Assembly: GCF_033807575.1 (NCBI RefSeq)
Contig: NC_084713.1
Location: 11,596,703-11,660,702 of the forward strand
Length of the DNA: 64,000 nt
Direction: 5' to 3'
From: Cydia pomonella
Taxonomy: Eukaryota; Arthropoda; Insecta; Lepidoptera; Tortricidae
Shown: piece by piece, positions 27,023 through 37,150 of the stretch
How positions within the stretch are numbered: position 1 is the stretch's first letter
Layout of the letters: each line of letters starts with the position of its first letter
Notes under the pieces: generated by a model
What the model saw: only the letters and a program-made list of their open reading frames with translations
What the model was told of the DNA's origin: nothing
Database searches by the model: none
Position numbers and translations under genes: made by a program

Positions 27023-28783
27023 TGACTATAATATGCTTGTTAGTTTTAAGTTATTCGCAGATAAACCAATCTAATAATCTGTAATGTGTAACGCAATAAC
27101 CATTTTGTTTTTTGAGGATGTAAAGGATGTTATCAAAGAGCGATCGTAGTTGCAGTTGCATCCAGACAGTTGTTGTCGCAGAAATAGACACCCATAGCCG
27201 GCGCCAGACTACGGGGCGCCACGGCGAGACACCCCGCCTTTCCTGATCTAAAATCAAGCACACTTAGTAAGAACAGTAAGCAACATGTTGATCGTTACTT
27301 GAAGACGTAAAAAATATGTCGCTTTTTTAATGTTTTGCATTCATTTGTACTCCGGTCTGACCAAGCAATTTTGGTTTGACGTTAAAATAAAGCGAGGGCA
27401 AATGAAAGTTGCTTTATAAGTCGATATCGATGCACTTTAGATATCATACCATACCACTGCTATGTAATTTTAAAATATTATAATCGTGATTACATTACAT
27501 GAACTAAATTAATTAAATTAAATTAAATGTTATTTAAAAATATGTCAGAGTGACTAGAGTCCATGAAAGTTGTTGGATAGTTATATTTTCTTTGTTTATT
27601 CAAATGATAAAGGTTAATAACGTTTGGTTCGAGGATGATTTTTTTGTTATTATGTAGAAATTGTTTCATATCGATATCGATATTTAATTTATCATTATCA
27701 CTGACACTGGTGCATTTTTGTCCCGATCAATCCGGGGTATATTACATGGGCGTAAATGTATTATTGTGTAATTGGGAACCACCTTGTAACGCTAGTCATG
27801 CCGAATGTCTACTTTAACATTTAAGAATCGATAGAAGTGCATAATTTCTTTTACACATTTATAGGACAGCAATTTTTTTTCTTTACATTTATTCTTGACC
27901 TTTATGATAATATGTCATATTTTAACTGTTGCAAAAAATTACAAGATCAGACCGGCTTTGTTGGGTATTCGAAGATAATTTACCTACTGTATACATATAA
28001 GGTGAAAATAATTTATAATTTTCAGTACCTATATAACAACGATCTCCCTACTATTTTAAAACTAGGGTACTGCGCTGTCTCCCTATTCTGAATAGTTAGG
28101 CGCGAAAGTTTGAGTCGGCAAGATAAAACGTTGACTCAGTTTAGTCCTATTCCAAATACCACTGCCGACCCAACTAAATTACCCTATTCAATGTCTTCAG
28201 ACATTTTCTGTGCAATGCTAAGTGTGCATAAAAGGTTCAGTATAATAAGTATGTGGTAAATGAATTTAAGCCATTTCGGTGACCATTAGAAATTAAGATA
28301 TAAATCTAAGAAATTTCTTTAAAGCTTAGGTATTTACCTAAGTACATAAATAAAAATAAACATTACTGTTATAAAAAATACATTATATAGCTCTTTATAT
28401 GGGGGCAAATCCGACATAGCCGCAATAAAAGGAGTAAAGTTCACGAACATTTTCTGATTTGTTTCGGAATACATACATACAATACACCTAGCCCGCGTGG
28501 CAAACTCCGCGTAGCGGGTAATATCTATTTGGAAATTAAAAAAATTGACAAAAAGTTCAAATTCCAAGTACATTATAATGATGCATACCATATTTTAACA
28601 ATTTAATTTTACTACTATCTAGTCTATCTTCGGTACATCAAAGCAGTAACATAATCACGAGCTGTCATGACCAGAATTCAAAAATGCTTCCTGAATTTCA
28701 TATTGTTATAGTATAATATTCAATGTTAAAGACAGTAACTACGAGCCGGCAGGCGCTCCTCGACGCTCGGGTGGTTTGCTCAC

Positions 28784-29202
28784 AAGCAAAGGGTCGCGCC
28801 CAGCGACTTGTGCCTACCAACCCTTTACCCTGCACACCACATCAAAGGGAAGGGAAATCAACATTAACTTGCCAACGCGGACGGTAACTCGCATGCTTGG
28901 GGCTTGGTGTCGTAAACAAGCGAACTGCGTTGTTATAATAAACTACTTTTTTATTATAGCCGCCATAACAAGGAAAAACGTTGCCCACTAAGAAAATACA
29001 CATGAAAGAGCAAAATTAGATGTTTACTAAATGACCACGAAAACGCGAATTAATTACTAAAACCCATCAAAATCGTCACAGACAAAAGGGTGGCACCTAA
29101 CGCTTGCGAAACCCTTTACTCTGCGCGATGCCACATCAAAGTAACGGGAAATTAACATTAGCTTGCCAATGCCAACACGGACGGTAACTTGCATGCTTGG
29201 GA
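28784..29202 (+). repeat. Diverged direct duplication, about 118-bp units 300 bp apart
   Basis: The segment 28784-28902 recurs at 29083-29202. Shared blocks are 'accctttac', 'ccacatcaaag', 'attaac.tta.cttgcca' and 'cggacggtaact.gcatgc'. About 180 bp of unrelated sequence lies between. Confidence 0.8.
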
Positions 29203-29215
29203 CTATACGCGCGTA

Positions 29216-29235
29216 ATATATATATATATATATAT
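29216..29235. repeat. TA microsatellite
   Basis: About ten TA units in an uninterrupted run. Confidence 0.95.
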
Positions 29236-31020
29236 GCTCTATATACTATAACTGGTTTCTGGTTTAGTGTATACTTACCTTGTTTGTTATTGCTTTAATT
29301 TTTTTGCTATGGAAACTAAGTGCACGAGATATATAGATAGATTGTATATTTCGCCGATTGGGTCCCATAAAATCAAGTTCTGCCCCGACACAGACTGAAG
29401 GACACGGAGAGACGAACAAGCCGCCTTTGATGAATACTCAAAAGTAAATAGTAACTACGCGTAGAAAAAAAAGGGCAGCCTTTGAAAACCAGTAGCCTCG
29501 AAACCTAAAGTAAATAATCATAAATGTTTTTTGCATGTTGCCCGCTGTTCTCTTTAAATTAAATCCACGTCAACGAGCTCACTTATTTACTTACAAAAAT
29601 TAATGTTTCATAATAGCAAAGTAAAGTGTCTATGTATGTTTGTTACCGACAGAGTTTATATTTTATATTGCAGCCATTGTATAGAATACCGAATCATTTT
29701 TTTATTGAATGCCGTGACAATTTAGGCAATGAAGAATGCGTAATTGCCTATTTTGTGTATATAATGACATTAAATAAAGTCTCCCGCAAGAAAAAAAGAC
29801 TGCTTCTTCACTGCAGATGCGTTAGTTATTTTCTGTCCCTTAGTGCCGAAATAGAAGCCTTATCACCAGATTTTAGTTCTAGACATTCTATACAATGTCA
29901 GATGATCATTTGGCATTTTAGTTTTATAAAAAAATATTTTCTTTGTCAATTTACGGAATTAATTGTGTTTATACTTTGCCTTGTCGTTTTAGGCATTCTA
30001 TTATCTATACATATATATGTATGAATGCATTTGTCCCGACTGACTGATTCATCAACGCAGAGCCTAAACAAAAGTTAAAATTTATACACCAGGTTACATT
30101 TATAATGTGTAGGGGGAATACGCAATGAAACGGACACTATTGATATCTTAAAAAAATCTGAACGAACATATTCATGTCTTATGGTTGCTGGCAACACTGA
30201 TAACCATAAATAAACCCACAATGATGACAGATCCCGGCGGCCATTATTTAGTTCACTTTTTCGCAGGTTGTTGAACCGCACGAGTTTTGTAAAAAATATT
30301 GTATATTTGCAAACTGATTTAAAATTCGATAAAAACGTAAGCTACAATTGTAATGGTTGTACTTGTTGTGACATATTCTCAAGAAGGTACGGAACGGTGA
30401 GTTATAATCTTATCAATACTTAATTATTTAGAATTTGGGTAAAATGTTTTTAGGTTAGATTCGCAATGAATCGGACAATTACCGTCGCGTTGAAACGGAC
30501 TAAGACTAAGAAGTTGAATTATTTTATGTAGTTTTTTTTATTGTTAAGTAATTATACGATCTCAGTTTGAGTTCTACCAAAATATTTAATAAGTATTATT
30601 GTGTAAAGAAATATTGACACCTACTTTTATTGTTGCCAAATTGAAACTAAAACTAAGAAGTTGAGGGTCTAATAATTTATGTTGTTTTTTTTTTTAATTT
30701 TTTATTTTATGATCTCAGTTTATGATGTACCAAAATGTTTGACTTATATAAATAAAAGTTAATTTATAAAAGCAAAGAATTTGTGAAACATTGAGTATTC
30801 ATGTGGCTCAAAGTATGGCATTGGTTCCTAGTCCGTTTCAAGACACCCATTGTCCTATTCAATGCTACCTGTGTTATGAAACGGACAAAAATGAGATAAA
30901 GAAAAAAAAAACAAATTTCTTACAATAAATTGAATTTTCATCTGATATGGTGTATTAATAAGTATACAATAGTATATCCTAATTCCTTAAGGATAGTTAA
31001 CGAGTTCCTAGGTTTGTAAC

Positions 31021-31025
31021 CACAG
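31021..31025. repeat. Left target-site duplication of the LTR element
   Basis: CACAG directly precedes the 5' LTR and is repeated directly after the 3' LTR. Confidence 0.92.
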
Positions 31026-31543
31026 TGTCGCGAATAGGTATAAGAAATGTAAATAGATAGCTGTAATTTCTGTAATATTTTGTTGTATATTTTTATGTGT
31101 TTTTACAAATTATTTTCATGCCTCATTTGTCTTAATAACGTGTAATTTACTGTGTTAGTTATAAGCTTTTACAAACTAGGTTAAGAATATACTGTAAATG
31201 CCTTATTATGTAATAACGTGCTCTGATTGGTCAATAAACAACTAGTACACTCTGCACCTAACACCCACGTGACAAATGGGCGTGGCCCGCCTATAAATTA
31301 ATACTAGGTCGGGCCAAATTCATTCCGCTTCCACATTTACATTCAATACTGACACTACCCAGTGTTCTTAAACCAAAAGTATGTGTTTTTAATCTCCCAC
31401 AACACTACCCGGTAATGGTACTTGGCGGTATGCGGTAAAGGTTCCAGTCTTCAGCCAGCGCGTTCCAGCTTCGAGTCTTCGAGCGTCCCGTGTGCTATCG
31501 ACGGGCTTCTTTCTTCAGCAACCCTACTAGTCTACGCTCCACA
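31026..31543 (+). repeat. 5' LTR, 518 bp
   Basis: It begins TGTCGCGAATAGG and ends CTACGCTCCACA (TG...CA). I compared it with 35083-35600 base by base and saw no difference. It carries an inverted CCAAT (ATTGG, 31226-31230), an E-box-like CACGTG (31265-31270) and a TATA box near 31291. Confidence 0.95.
31226..31298 (+). promoter_or_regulatory. LTR core promoter
   Basis: An inverted CCAAT box (31226-31230), CACGTG (31265-31270) and CTATAAATT (31291-31299) are spaced as in a TATA promoter. Transcription would start roughly 30 bases downstream, near 31320-31325. The start site is inferred. Confidence 0.6.
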
Positions 31544-31547
31544 TCAA

Positions 31548-31559
31548 TGGTCCTTCGAG
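31548..31559 (+). promoter_or_regulatory. Primer-binding site, tRNA-Tyr type
   Basis: TGGTCCTTCGAG begins 4 bases after the 5' LTR. It complements the 3' end of insect tRNA-Tyr (…CTCGAAGGA plus CCA) over 12 bases, from my memory of that tRNA. Confidence 0.7.
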
Positions 31560-31982
31560 AGCCGAATGAAGAAAGAAACAAGTACGCGCTGAGTTTTAAG
31601 TAAATTTTACTTGACTCAGAAAGAAGAAAGAAACAAGAAACACGAACGCGCTGAGCCTAGAAGTACGCTTCGGCTCAAACCTTTACCCCTACCCATACCA
31701 TACCCTACCATACCGGCTTGCCGGCCGGACCGTGCTGTGTTGTAGGTTTTTCCTCCACTCACGTGTCCTGGCAACTTTCGTTGCATGTGTCACACGGTGA
31801 TACCAACACACTGCTTTCGAACGCTCTAGGCCTTGCACTTAGCCATTGCGGGAGATTCAGTGCACCGAGGGATCCACGCTTAGGGGCACTGACGTTGCGC
31901 TCTGTGACGTCAGCGCATAGGCGTTAGGCAGGTAAATTGTATATAGTTAGGGAACCCCCGCGTGTGAACAAGAAAGAAGAGG
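31560..31982 (+). other. 5' untranslated leader of the LTR element
   Basis: It holds a purine-rich direct repeat: 'gaagaaagaaacaag' followed by 'acgcgctgag' appears at about 31567 and again at about 31624. A packaging or dimerisation role is possible but only inferred. Confidence 0.6.
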
Positions 31983-34900
31983 ATGTCGGAGACAGGAAGA
32001 TCTCTACGTCCGCGCACGCGCCCGGGCCCGTCTGCCCCCGCGCCTACCCCGACCCCGTCGCCAGGTGAGACTACCTCCGGCGGGACAAATACGTGGAGCA
32101 AAGGCACCAGCGGCAACCAGAAAACTAGTGGAGATAGGGAATCAGTGCGTAACTCGGAAGACGAATTAGAAGATACGGTTATACCCCGCAGTAGGTCGAG
32201 TACGCTAGTCAACAAAGACGCCGTAGTCGCACCGCCGCCGCCGCGCGCGCCGTCCGTTCGCGCATCGAATGGAGACCGCGAATCGGTAAATAGGGATCGC
32301 GATAGTCAGATAACCGTGTTGATGGCCGAGCTGGAGGTCCATAAAGCCGCTCTAGCCGTCGCCCAGACGAAGTCCGAAACTGCCAAAGTACGGCTGCAGA
32401 TTGCGCAAATAGAGGCGCAGTCTGACGGCGGCAGTGTCGCGGCTGACGACTCTGAGCGACGAACTAGAAATTGGGTAGGACGACATGCTAGACCACCACA
32501 CGAGATCGCGAACGACGATAAATTCCCTCTACCGAGAGAGACCGCGCCGCCCGCCGCCGCCGTCGACCGGCCTAGCCGACCACAACCGCGATTTTACGAG
32601 GTACCGCATAGTAATTACGCGCCGATCTTTCATAAACCGCCCGAGTTACCCGCGTTTTCAGGCGATATAACGGAATGGATCGCTTTTAGAGCGGAGTTCG
32701 AAGACTCCGCCCCCATGTTTAGTGCCGTCAACAACGTGAGTCGGATTAGGCGCGCACTCAAAGGGGAGGCTCGGACAGCCGTAAAGTCAATAATGTACAC
32801 AGTTCAGGATCCGTACGAAATTATGGAGGCGCTAGAACGGCAATTCGGCGACCCGGAAGAGATAGTACTCACCGAGTTGCATAACGTAAAGCGTATGCCG
32901 CGATTGGCCGAGGACAACGGCAATATAGCTTCTTTCGCCGCGCATATTGCTAACGCCGTCGCTACCATAAAATCGTTACGGCAAGATAAATACCTACACG
33001 CGCCTGAACTTGTAAACAAAATCGTGGACAAATTAAATCTGATAGTGCGTTACGAATGGGCAAAGTATAGGCAATCTAATAGCGGAACTCCCGACTTAGT
33101 CGCGTTGTCGGAGTTCTTGAGCGAGATTAGTGTTGCGTCCAAACGCGTAAACCGACATAGGCCGTCAGCTAGGTCGCGTAATACAGCGAACGCGGTTTCT
33201 TTCGGGCACGAACCTAGGCGATCGAGCGACACTCTCGCTAGGTCTCGCGCACCCGCGTTCTCACGTGACAGTAGCACGGACTCGGAATCAGATATCCGCG
33301 AAACTTACACACGCAAAGCGGATAATAAAGCGTGTAATAAAAATCCAAACAGCACATCACGTTATACTGTAGATACGGCGACTTCTGAGCGCGGATCTAG
33401 GCGATCGAGCGTAACTCTCCCGCGATCTCGCGCCCCCGAATCTACCCGTGATAGTAGTAGCAGTAGTGGGTCGGAGTCAGATACCCACGAAACTCATACA
33501 CGCGAGGATGAGTATAAATCGCAAAATAAAAAATGTCCTACCGTCGCGCTCGCGGAACACCGCGACAGTAGTCAGACAAAACCCGCGCCCTCCGAATCTA
33601 GACTCAGCCAGGAATCGTCAAAATGTACTCCGCCGCGCAATACGTGCCCTATTTGCGAAAGGGAACATACGATTGACACGTGCGCACAGTTTACGGCGGC
33701 AACGATTCCAGAAAGGTGGCAGCTAGTAAGGGAGGTACGGCTGTGTTTTAATTGTCTAAAATCTGCGCATCGTAGGTCGGGTAAATGCCAATACGTCGCG
33801 TGTGGCATCGGCCAATGCGAGGCAGGCCACCATAGGTTATTACACGGGTTGAGCGCGGCCGCGCCCGCGCCCGCGAACGGTAATAGCATAACGAGCGCAG
33901 TGAACACAGTCGGCTTCGCGTCGAATAAGTCCGCGGTAATATCGAGCGTTAGTAGTGGCGAGGGAAACACGTCTTTCGCGGGGGGGAGCGAAGGCCTCCA
34001 AGACCCGCTCAAGAACGTGCCCACCACTCCGATATTACCTACGAAGCGGCAGATAGCGTCAACATTCGACCGAAGCAAACCCGCTCAAATCGGAGCAACA
34101 TCTCGGTGGGCGGTAAAACCCGAACGTAAACGCGATCATAAGCCGCGACCTTCTATAGTACGAACGTTCGCGCCAGTCGCCGGCGACGCCGCGACGAGTC
34201 ATACTCGACAACGCATGTCAAGTAGGTCCGTTCGCTCAAATAGGAAAACTAAACGTGAATTCGAGTACCTGCCGAAGGTAAATCGTTTTTCCGAGTTCAC
34301 GCATTTGGTTCGCGTCACCGCTGGAGTTCTGGTTGTCACCGAGGTAAACAATGCCAAAATGCCATATAAGAAAACGGATACAGAGGTAAACAAGGGGAAT
34401 TTGATCTTAGCCGAGATATCGCTGATCAAACGGAGCCAATACGAAGCCTATCCAGAAGAGATTAAGTCCCTGGAAGCTGGGCATGCGCTGCCGAAAAAAT
34501 CTCCGCTAAACAAGATCGCAGTAAAGCTAGACGAATTTGGAGTCATCGTGACAGACGGCGGAAGCAAACAAGTACCCGTCCTACACGCCAAGGAAGACTT
34601 CACTAAGCTGCTGATCCATCACTTTCACACTCTGTGCCGCGGCAATCACTCGTCCTTAATTAACGAGTTGAAAAGTAAATTCCATATAGTCGGACTGCGC
34701 GGTAGTATTCGTTATCGAAAACATAAGCGCCAATGGTGTCGGACCTGTAACGGGGCCAACCTCAAGGTTCCCGTGGGCGACTTACCATCAGAGAGGCCTC
34801 GAATGAATCCACTGCCATCTACCGCTGCAGCTACAGATATAACCGACTCTCATCACAACCAACAGAAATTGCACGTAGGCGCCAGCGTCATGATAAGCGA

Positions 34901-35117
34901 CTGCTCCGTGCCACAAGGTACATGGTCTAGAGGCGAAATCGCACAACTCTTTCACGGCCCAGACGGCCACATAAGAGTAGCCATAGTACGCACGCGCGCA
35001 GGTGACGTCCGCTGCCCAGCTTCCCGGCTTATACCCATACGCTCCTCTACGAAATACGGTGCTCACGCACGAGGGGGAGAACTGTCGCGAATAGGTATAA
35101 GAAATGTAAATAGATAG
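31983..35117 (+). CDS. Gag fused in frame to integrase-end segments (1044 aa)
   Basis: Residues 1-105 are Pro/Ser/Arg-rich, about 108-147 look like a coiled coil, and 220-390 resemble the BEL/Pao Gag core (LPAFSGDITEWIAFRAEF at 222). Residues 405-508 hold two related Arg/Ser-rich units. Zinc knuckles follow at 555-567 (CPIC...C), 588-602 (CFNC...H...C) and 607-621. Residues 624-755 are not recognised. Residues 756-940 resemble the start of the BEL/Pao integrase region, including an HH...CC zinc module (HHFH at 879, CRTC at 919). Residues 963-1018 resemble its extreme C-terminal domain. Protease, RT, RNase H and the integrase catalytic core are absent, yet no stop or frameshift interrupts the frame. 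The last 11 codons lie in the 3' LTR. The first ATG after the leader was taken as the start. The product could form particles but not copy itself. Confidence 0.92.
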   Translation: MSETGRSLRPRTRPGPSAPAPTPTPSPGETTSGGTNTWSKGTSGNQKTSGDRESVRNSEDELEDTVIPRSRSSTLVNKDAVVAPPPPRAPSVRASNGDRESVNRDRDSQITVLMAELEVHKAALAVAQTKSETAKVRLQIAQIEAQSDGGSVAADDSERRTRNWVGRHARPPHEIANDDKFPLPRETAPPAAAVDRPSRPQPRFYEVPHSNYAPIFHKPPELPAFSGDITEWIAFRAEFEDSAPMFSAVNNVSRIRRALKGEARTAVKSIMYTVQDPYEIMEALERQFGDPEEIVLTELHNVKRMPRLAEDNGNIASFAAHIANAVATIKSLRQDKYLHAPELVNKIVDKLNLIVRYEWAKYRQSNSGTPDLVALSEFLSEISVASKRVNRHRPSARSRNTANAVSFGHEPRRSSDTLARSRAPAFSRDSSTDSESDIRETYTRKADNKACNKNPNSTSRYTVDTATSERGSRRSSVTLPRSRAPESTRDSSSSSGSESDTHETHTREDEYKSQNKKCPTVALAEHRDSSQTKPAPSESRLSQESSKCTPPRNTCPICEREHTIDTCAQFTAATIPERWQLVREVRLCFNCLKSAHRRSGKCQYVACGIGQCEAGHHRLLHGLSAAAPAPANGNSITSAVNTVGFASNKSAVISSVSSGEGNTSFAGGSEGLQDPLKNVPTTPILPTKRQIASTFDRSKPAQIGATSRWAVKPERKRDHKPRPSIVRTFAPVAGDAATSHTRQRMSSRSVRSNRKTKREFEYLPKVNRFSEFTHLVRVTAGVLVVTEVNNAKMPYKKTDTEVNKGNLILAEISLIKRSQYEAYPEEIKSLEAGHALPKKSPLNKIAVKLDEFGVIVTDGGSKQVPVLHAKEDFTKLLIHHFHTLCRGNHSSLINELKSKFHIVGLRGSIRYRKHKRQWCRTCNGANLKVPVGDLPSERPRMNPLPSTAAATDITDSHHNQQKLHVGASVMISDCSVPQGTWSRGEIAQLFHGPDGHIRVAIVRTRAGDVRCPASRLIPIRSSTKYGAHARGGELSRIGIRNVNR
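35071..35080 (+). promoter_or_regulatory. Polypurine tract
   Basis: GAGGGGGAGA lies two bases before the 3' LTR, the usual place for the plus-strand primer. Confidence 0.85.
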
Positions 35118-35600
35118 CTGTAATTTCTGTAATATTTTGTTGTATATTTTTATGTGTTTTTACAAATTATTTTCATGCCTCATTTGTCTTAATAACGTGT
35201 AATTTACTGTGTTAGTTATAAGCTTTTACAAACTAGGTTAAGAATATACTGTAAATGCCTTATTATGTAATAACGTGCTCTGATTGGTCAATAAACAACT
35301 AGTACACTCTGCACCTAACACCCACGTGACAAATGGGCGTGGCCCGCCTATAAATTAATACTAGGTCGGGCCAAATTCATTCCGCTTCCACATTTACATT
35401 CAATACTGACACTACCCAGTGTTCTTAAACCAAAAGTATGTGTTTTTAATCTCCCACAACACTACCCGGTAATGGTACTTGGCGGTATGCGGTAAAGGTT
35501 CCAGTCTTCAGCCAGCGCGTTCCAGCTTCGAGTCTTCGAGCGTCCCGTGTGCTATCGACGGGCTTCTTTCTTCAGCAACCCTACTAGTCTACGCTCCACA
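35083..35600 (+). repeat. 3' LTR, 518 bp
   Basis: Same length and, by eye, same sequence as 31026-31543. It supplies the last codons and the stop of the ORF. Confidence 0.95.
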
Positions 35601-35605
35601 CACAG
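35601..35605. repeat. Right target-site duplication of the LTR element
   Basis: CACAG, matching 31021-31025. Confidence 0.92.
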
Positions 35606-36159
35606 TATGTAATCTTACTTCAAATTTAATTGTCCGTTTCATGGCGTATCTCCCCTACAACAGATATGAAGTGATTTAAAAAAATTCAGCTCGTAAAGGG
35701 GGTTAAAAACGAGAATGTTTATATGAGGTTCAAGTTTTAATCTGAGCTAGGAAAAACTCTATAAAAAGGTATTTAATTAAAATACAGGAAAAGTAATTTC
35801 AGCAGTTTTGGAATCATCCCCTAAGGGGGTAAAAGGGGGTGAAAGTTTGTATGGAGATCAAGTTTTCTTTTAAGCTAGGAACTTGAAACTTCGTGAAAAG
35901 ACATTTTCATGAAAAACAAGAAAAGTAATTTCAGCGTGTTTGATAATTCATCCCCTAAGGTGGTGAAAATAAGTTGAAAATTTGTACCGGAAACTATTTT
36001 TTTTGTGATTGAGGGACGTGAAATTTCGTAGGAAGACATACAACACAAGAAAAATAATTTTAATGTTTTTGAATATTCATCCCCTATTATGATTAAACAG
36101 GGGTTGAATGTGTGTATCGGGAAATAAATCCACGCGAACAGTCGTGGGCAACGGCTAGT

Positions 36160-37150
36160 TGTGTAAATAGACATGTTGGCATTGTATAGACTACCTGACT
36201 ATACAGATTTCCAGTAACATATACTACATTGTGTAGTGAGGTTTGCTCAAAACTATTAGATAGTTCGTGGTATACCAGCTGTTTACCCATCCTTCTTGTG
36301 TGCTCTGTAAACACATAATATCATAACTACATGAGGCGTACAATGTACACAGGTAAATAATTTGCATTAACCGAAATTTAACGTAAATAAGCCTCTGGTG
36401 GCACGCTCTAATCGGGCTTAACATTTTACTATTAAATCTATGAAACACAGGGAGGTAGTTCCAAACGGTCTGTAATCCAAACCTTTTAAAGATATAATTT
36501 ATGAGTATTTTGCGGTGCAATTTTAAACTGACTGTTACTATATACAAATTTAGTATGGTTTATGTCTTAACGGATTACAACAATCTACTCTGAAATGATG
36601 ACCATGACTACTCTGTCAAGAGTGAAACGACATAGAAGAAGAAACAACTGTTTGGTGTGTTGAGATTAAGCAGATTTCAATAGGGTATGCTCAAGAACAA
36701 AGACTATAAAGAAAGTGCGGATATTTTACTTTAGGCGAGGCTAACCTAGGCTAATTTCAGTTTATTTTATGTCTTACTCATATTTAAAGGTCTCTTGACG
36801 TTAAGCCTTATTGCTTTTGCCACGCAAACTCTGGCACGTCGAGGTGAGCTGGAAAAGCGCTAATATAATTGACCTGACGCCCATCACTTTTAACTAGTTT
36901 TAACGGACTTTGAAAATCTGAACGAAATATTCAACCCAATATCCAATTTACGTTTCGGCCAATCGCTTGACGAGAAAACGGGGATTGAGTAAGTTAATTT
37001 TTTGATAGGACAAAAGATTGATTTAAAAATATTTTATATTTGTGTTATAAACTGAAATAAAAACTGACCAAGCCGGAATATTCGAACCGGCGTTTTAACT
37101 TGAGCGGGCAAATAAAAATATTTCGCGGCTAATTAATTTGTTTCCTACCT
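36160..37150. other. Gene-poor DNA
   Basis: Nothing beyond AT-rich unassigned sequence is seen. Confidence 0.4.

Larger units (their letters stand above)
27023..29994. other. Gene-poor DNA with a local duplication
   Basis: No gene supported. Tandem TATCGATATCGATA lies near 27669. A duplicated segment (28784-29202) and a TA microsatellite (29216-29235) are listed separately. Confidence 0.4.
31026..35600 (+). mobile_element. Non-autonomous BEL/Pao-type LTR retroelement
   Basis: This is a complete insertion: 5' LTR, primer-binding site, one long ORF, polypurine tract and 3' LTR, flanked by CACAG duplications. The 5-bp duplication and the Gag type fit the BEL/Pao group. The element is about 4.6 kb, shorter than complete members because most of pol is missing. 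The LTRs appear identical by eye, so insertion was recent, and movement would need enzymes supplied by a full relative. It interrupts the older TIR element at 30106-35662. Confidence 0.93.
30106..35662. mobile_element. TIR DNA element (about 0.98 kb without the LTR insertion)
   Basis: The left end (30106-30136) begins TGTGTAGGGGG and runs through ATACGC and ATGAAACGGACA. The right end (35631-35662), read inverted, begins TGTTGTAGGGGA and runs through ATACGC and ATGAAACGGACA. The motif TGAAACGGAC also recurs inside (30488, 30877 and inverted at 30831), and a 145-bp-period imperfect duplication lies at about 30500-30740. No transposase is visible. A TA target duplication is possible but not clear. 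Confidence 0.75.
29995..36155 (+). repeat. Outer lepidopteran repeat, split by a nested insertion
   Basis: The left part (about 29995-30070) has 'tgactgactgattcatcaac' and 'gcagagcctaaac'. The right part (about 35686-36155) has repeated modules 'aagtaatttcagc...cattcatcccct' and ends 'gtcgtgggcaacggctagt'. From recall these are the two halves of one common lepidopteran repeat whose end has this CTAGT form, which would fit a Helitron-type 3' end but does not prove it. The middle is occupied by the TIR element and the LTR element. Confidence 0.55.

Noticed and set aside
29626..30024. 132-codon plus-strand open frame with a hydrophobic end
   Set aside because: AT-rich, no homology recognised, and it runs into the outer repeat at 29995.
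33572..34078. 168-codon minus-strand open frame
   Set aside because: Antisense shadow of the Gag ORF.
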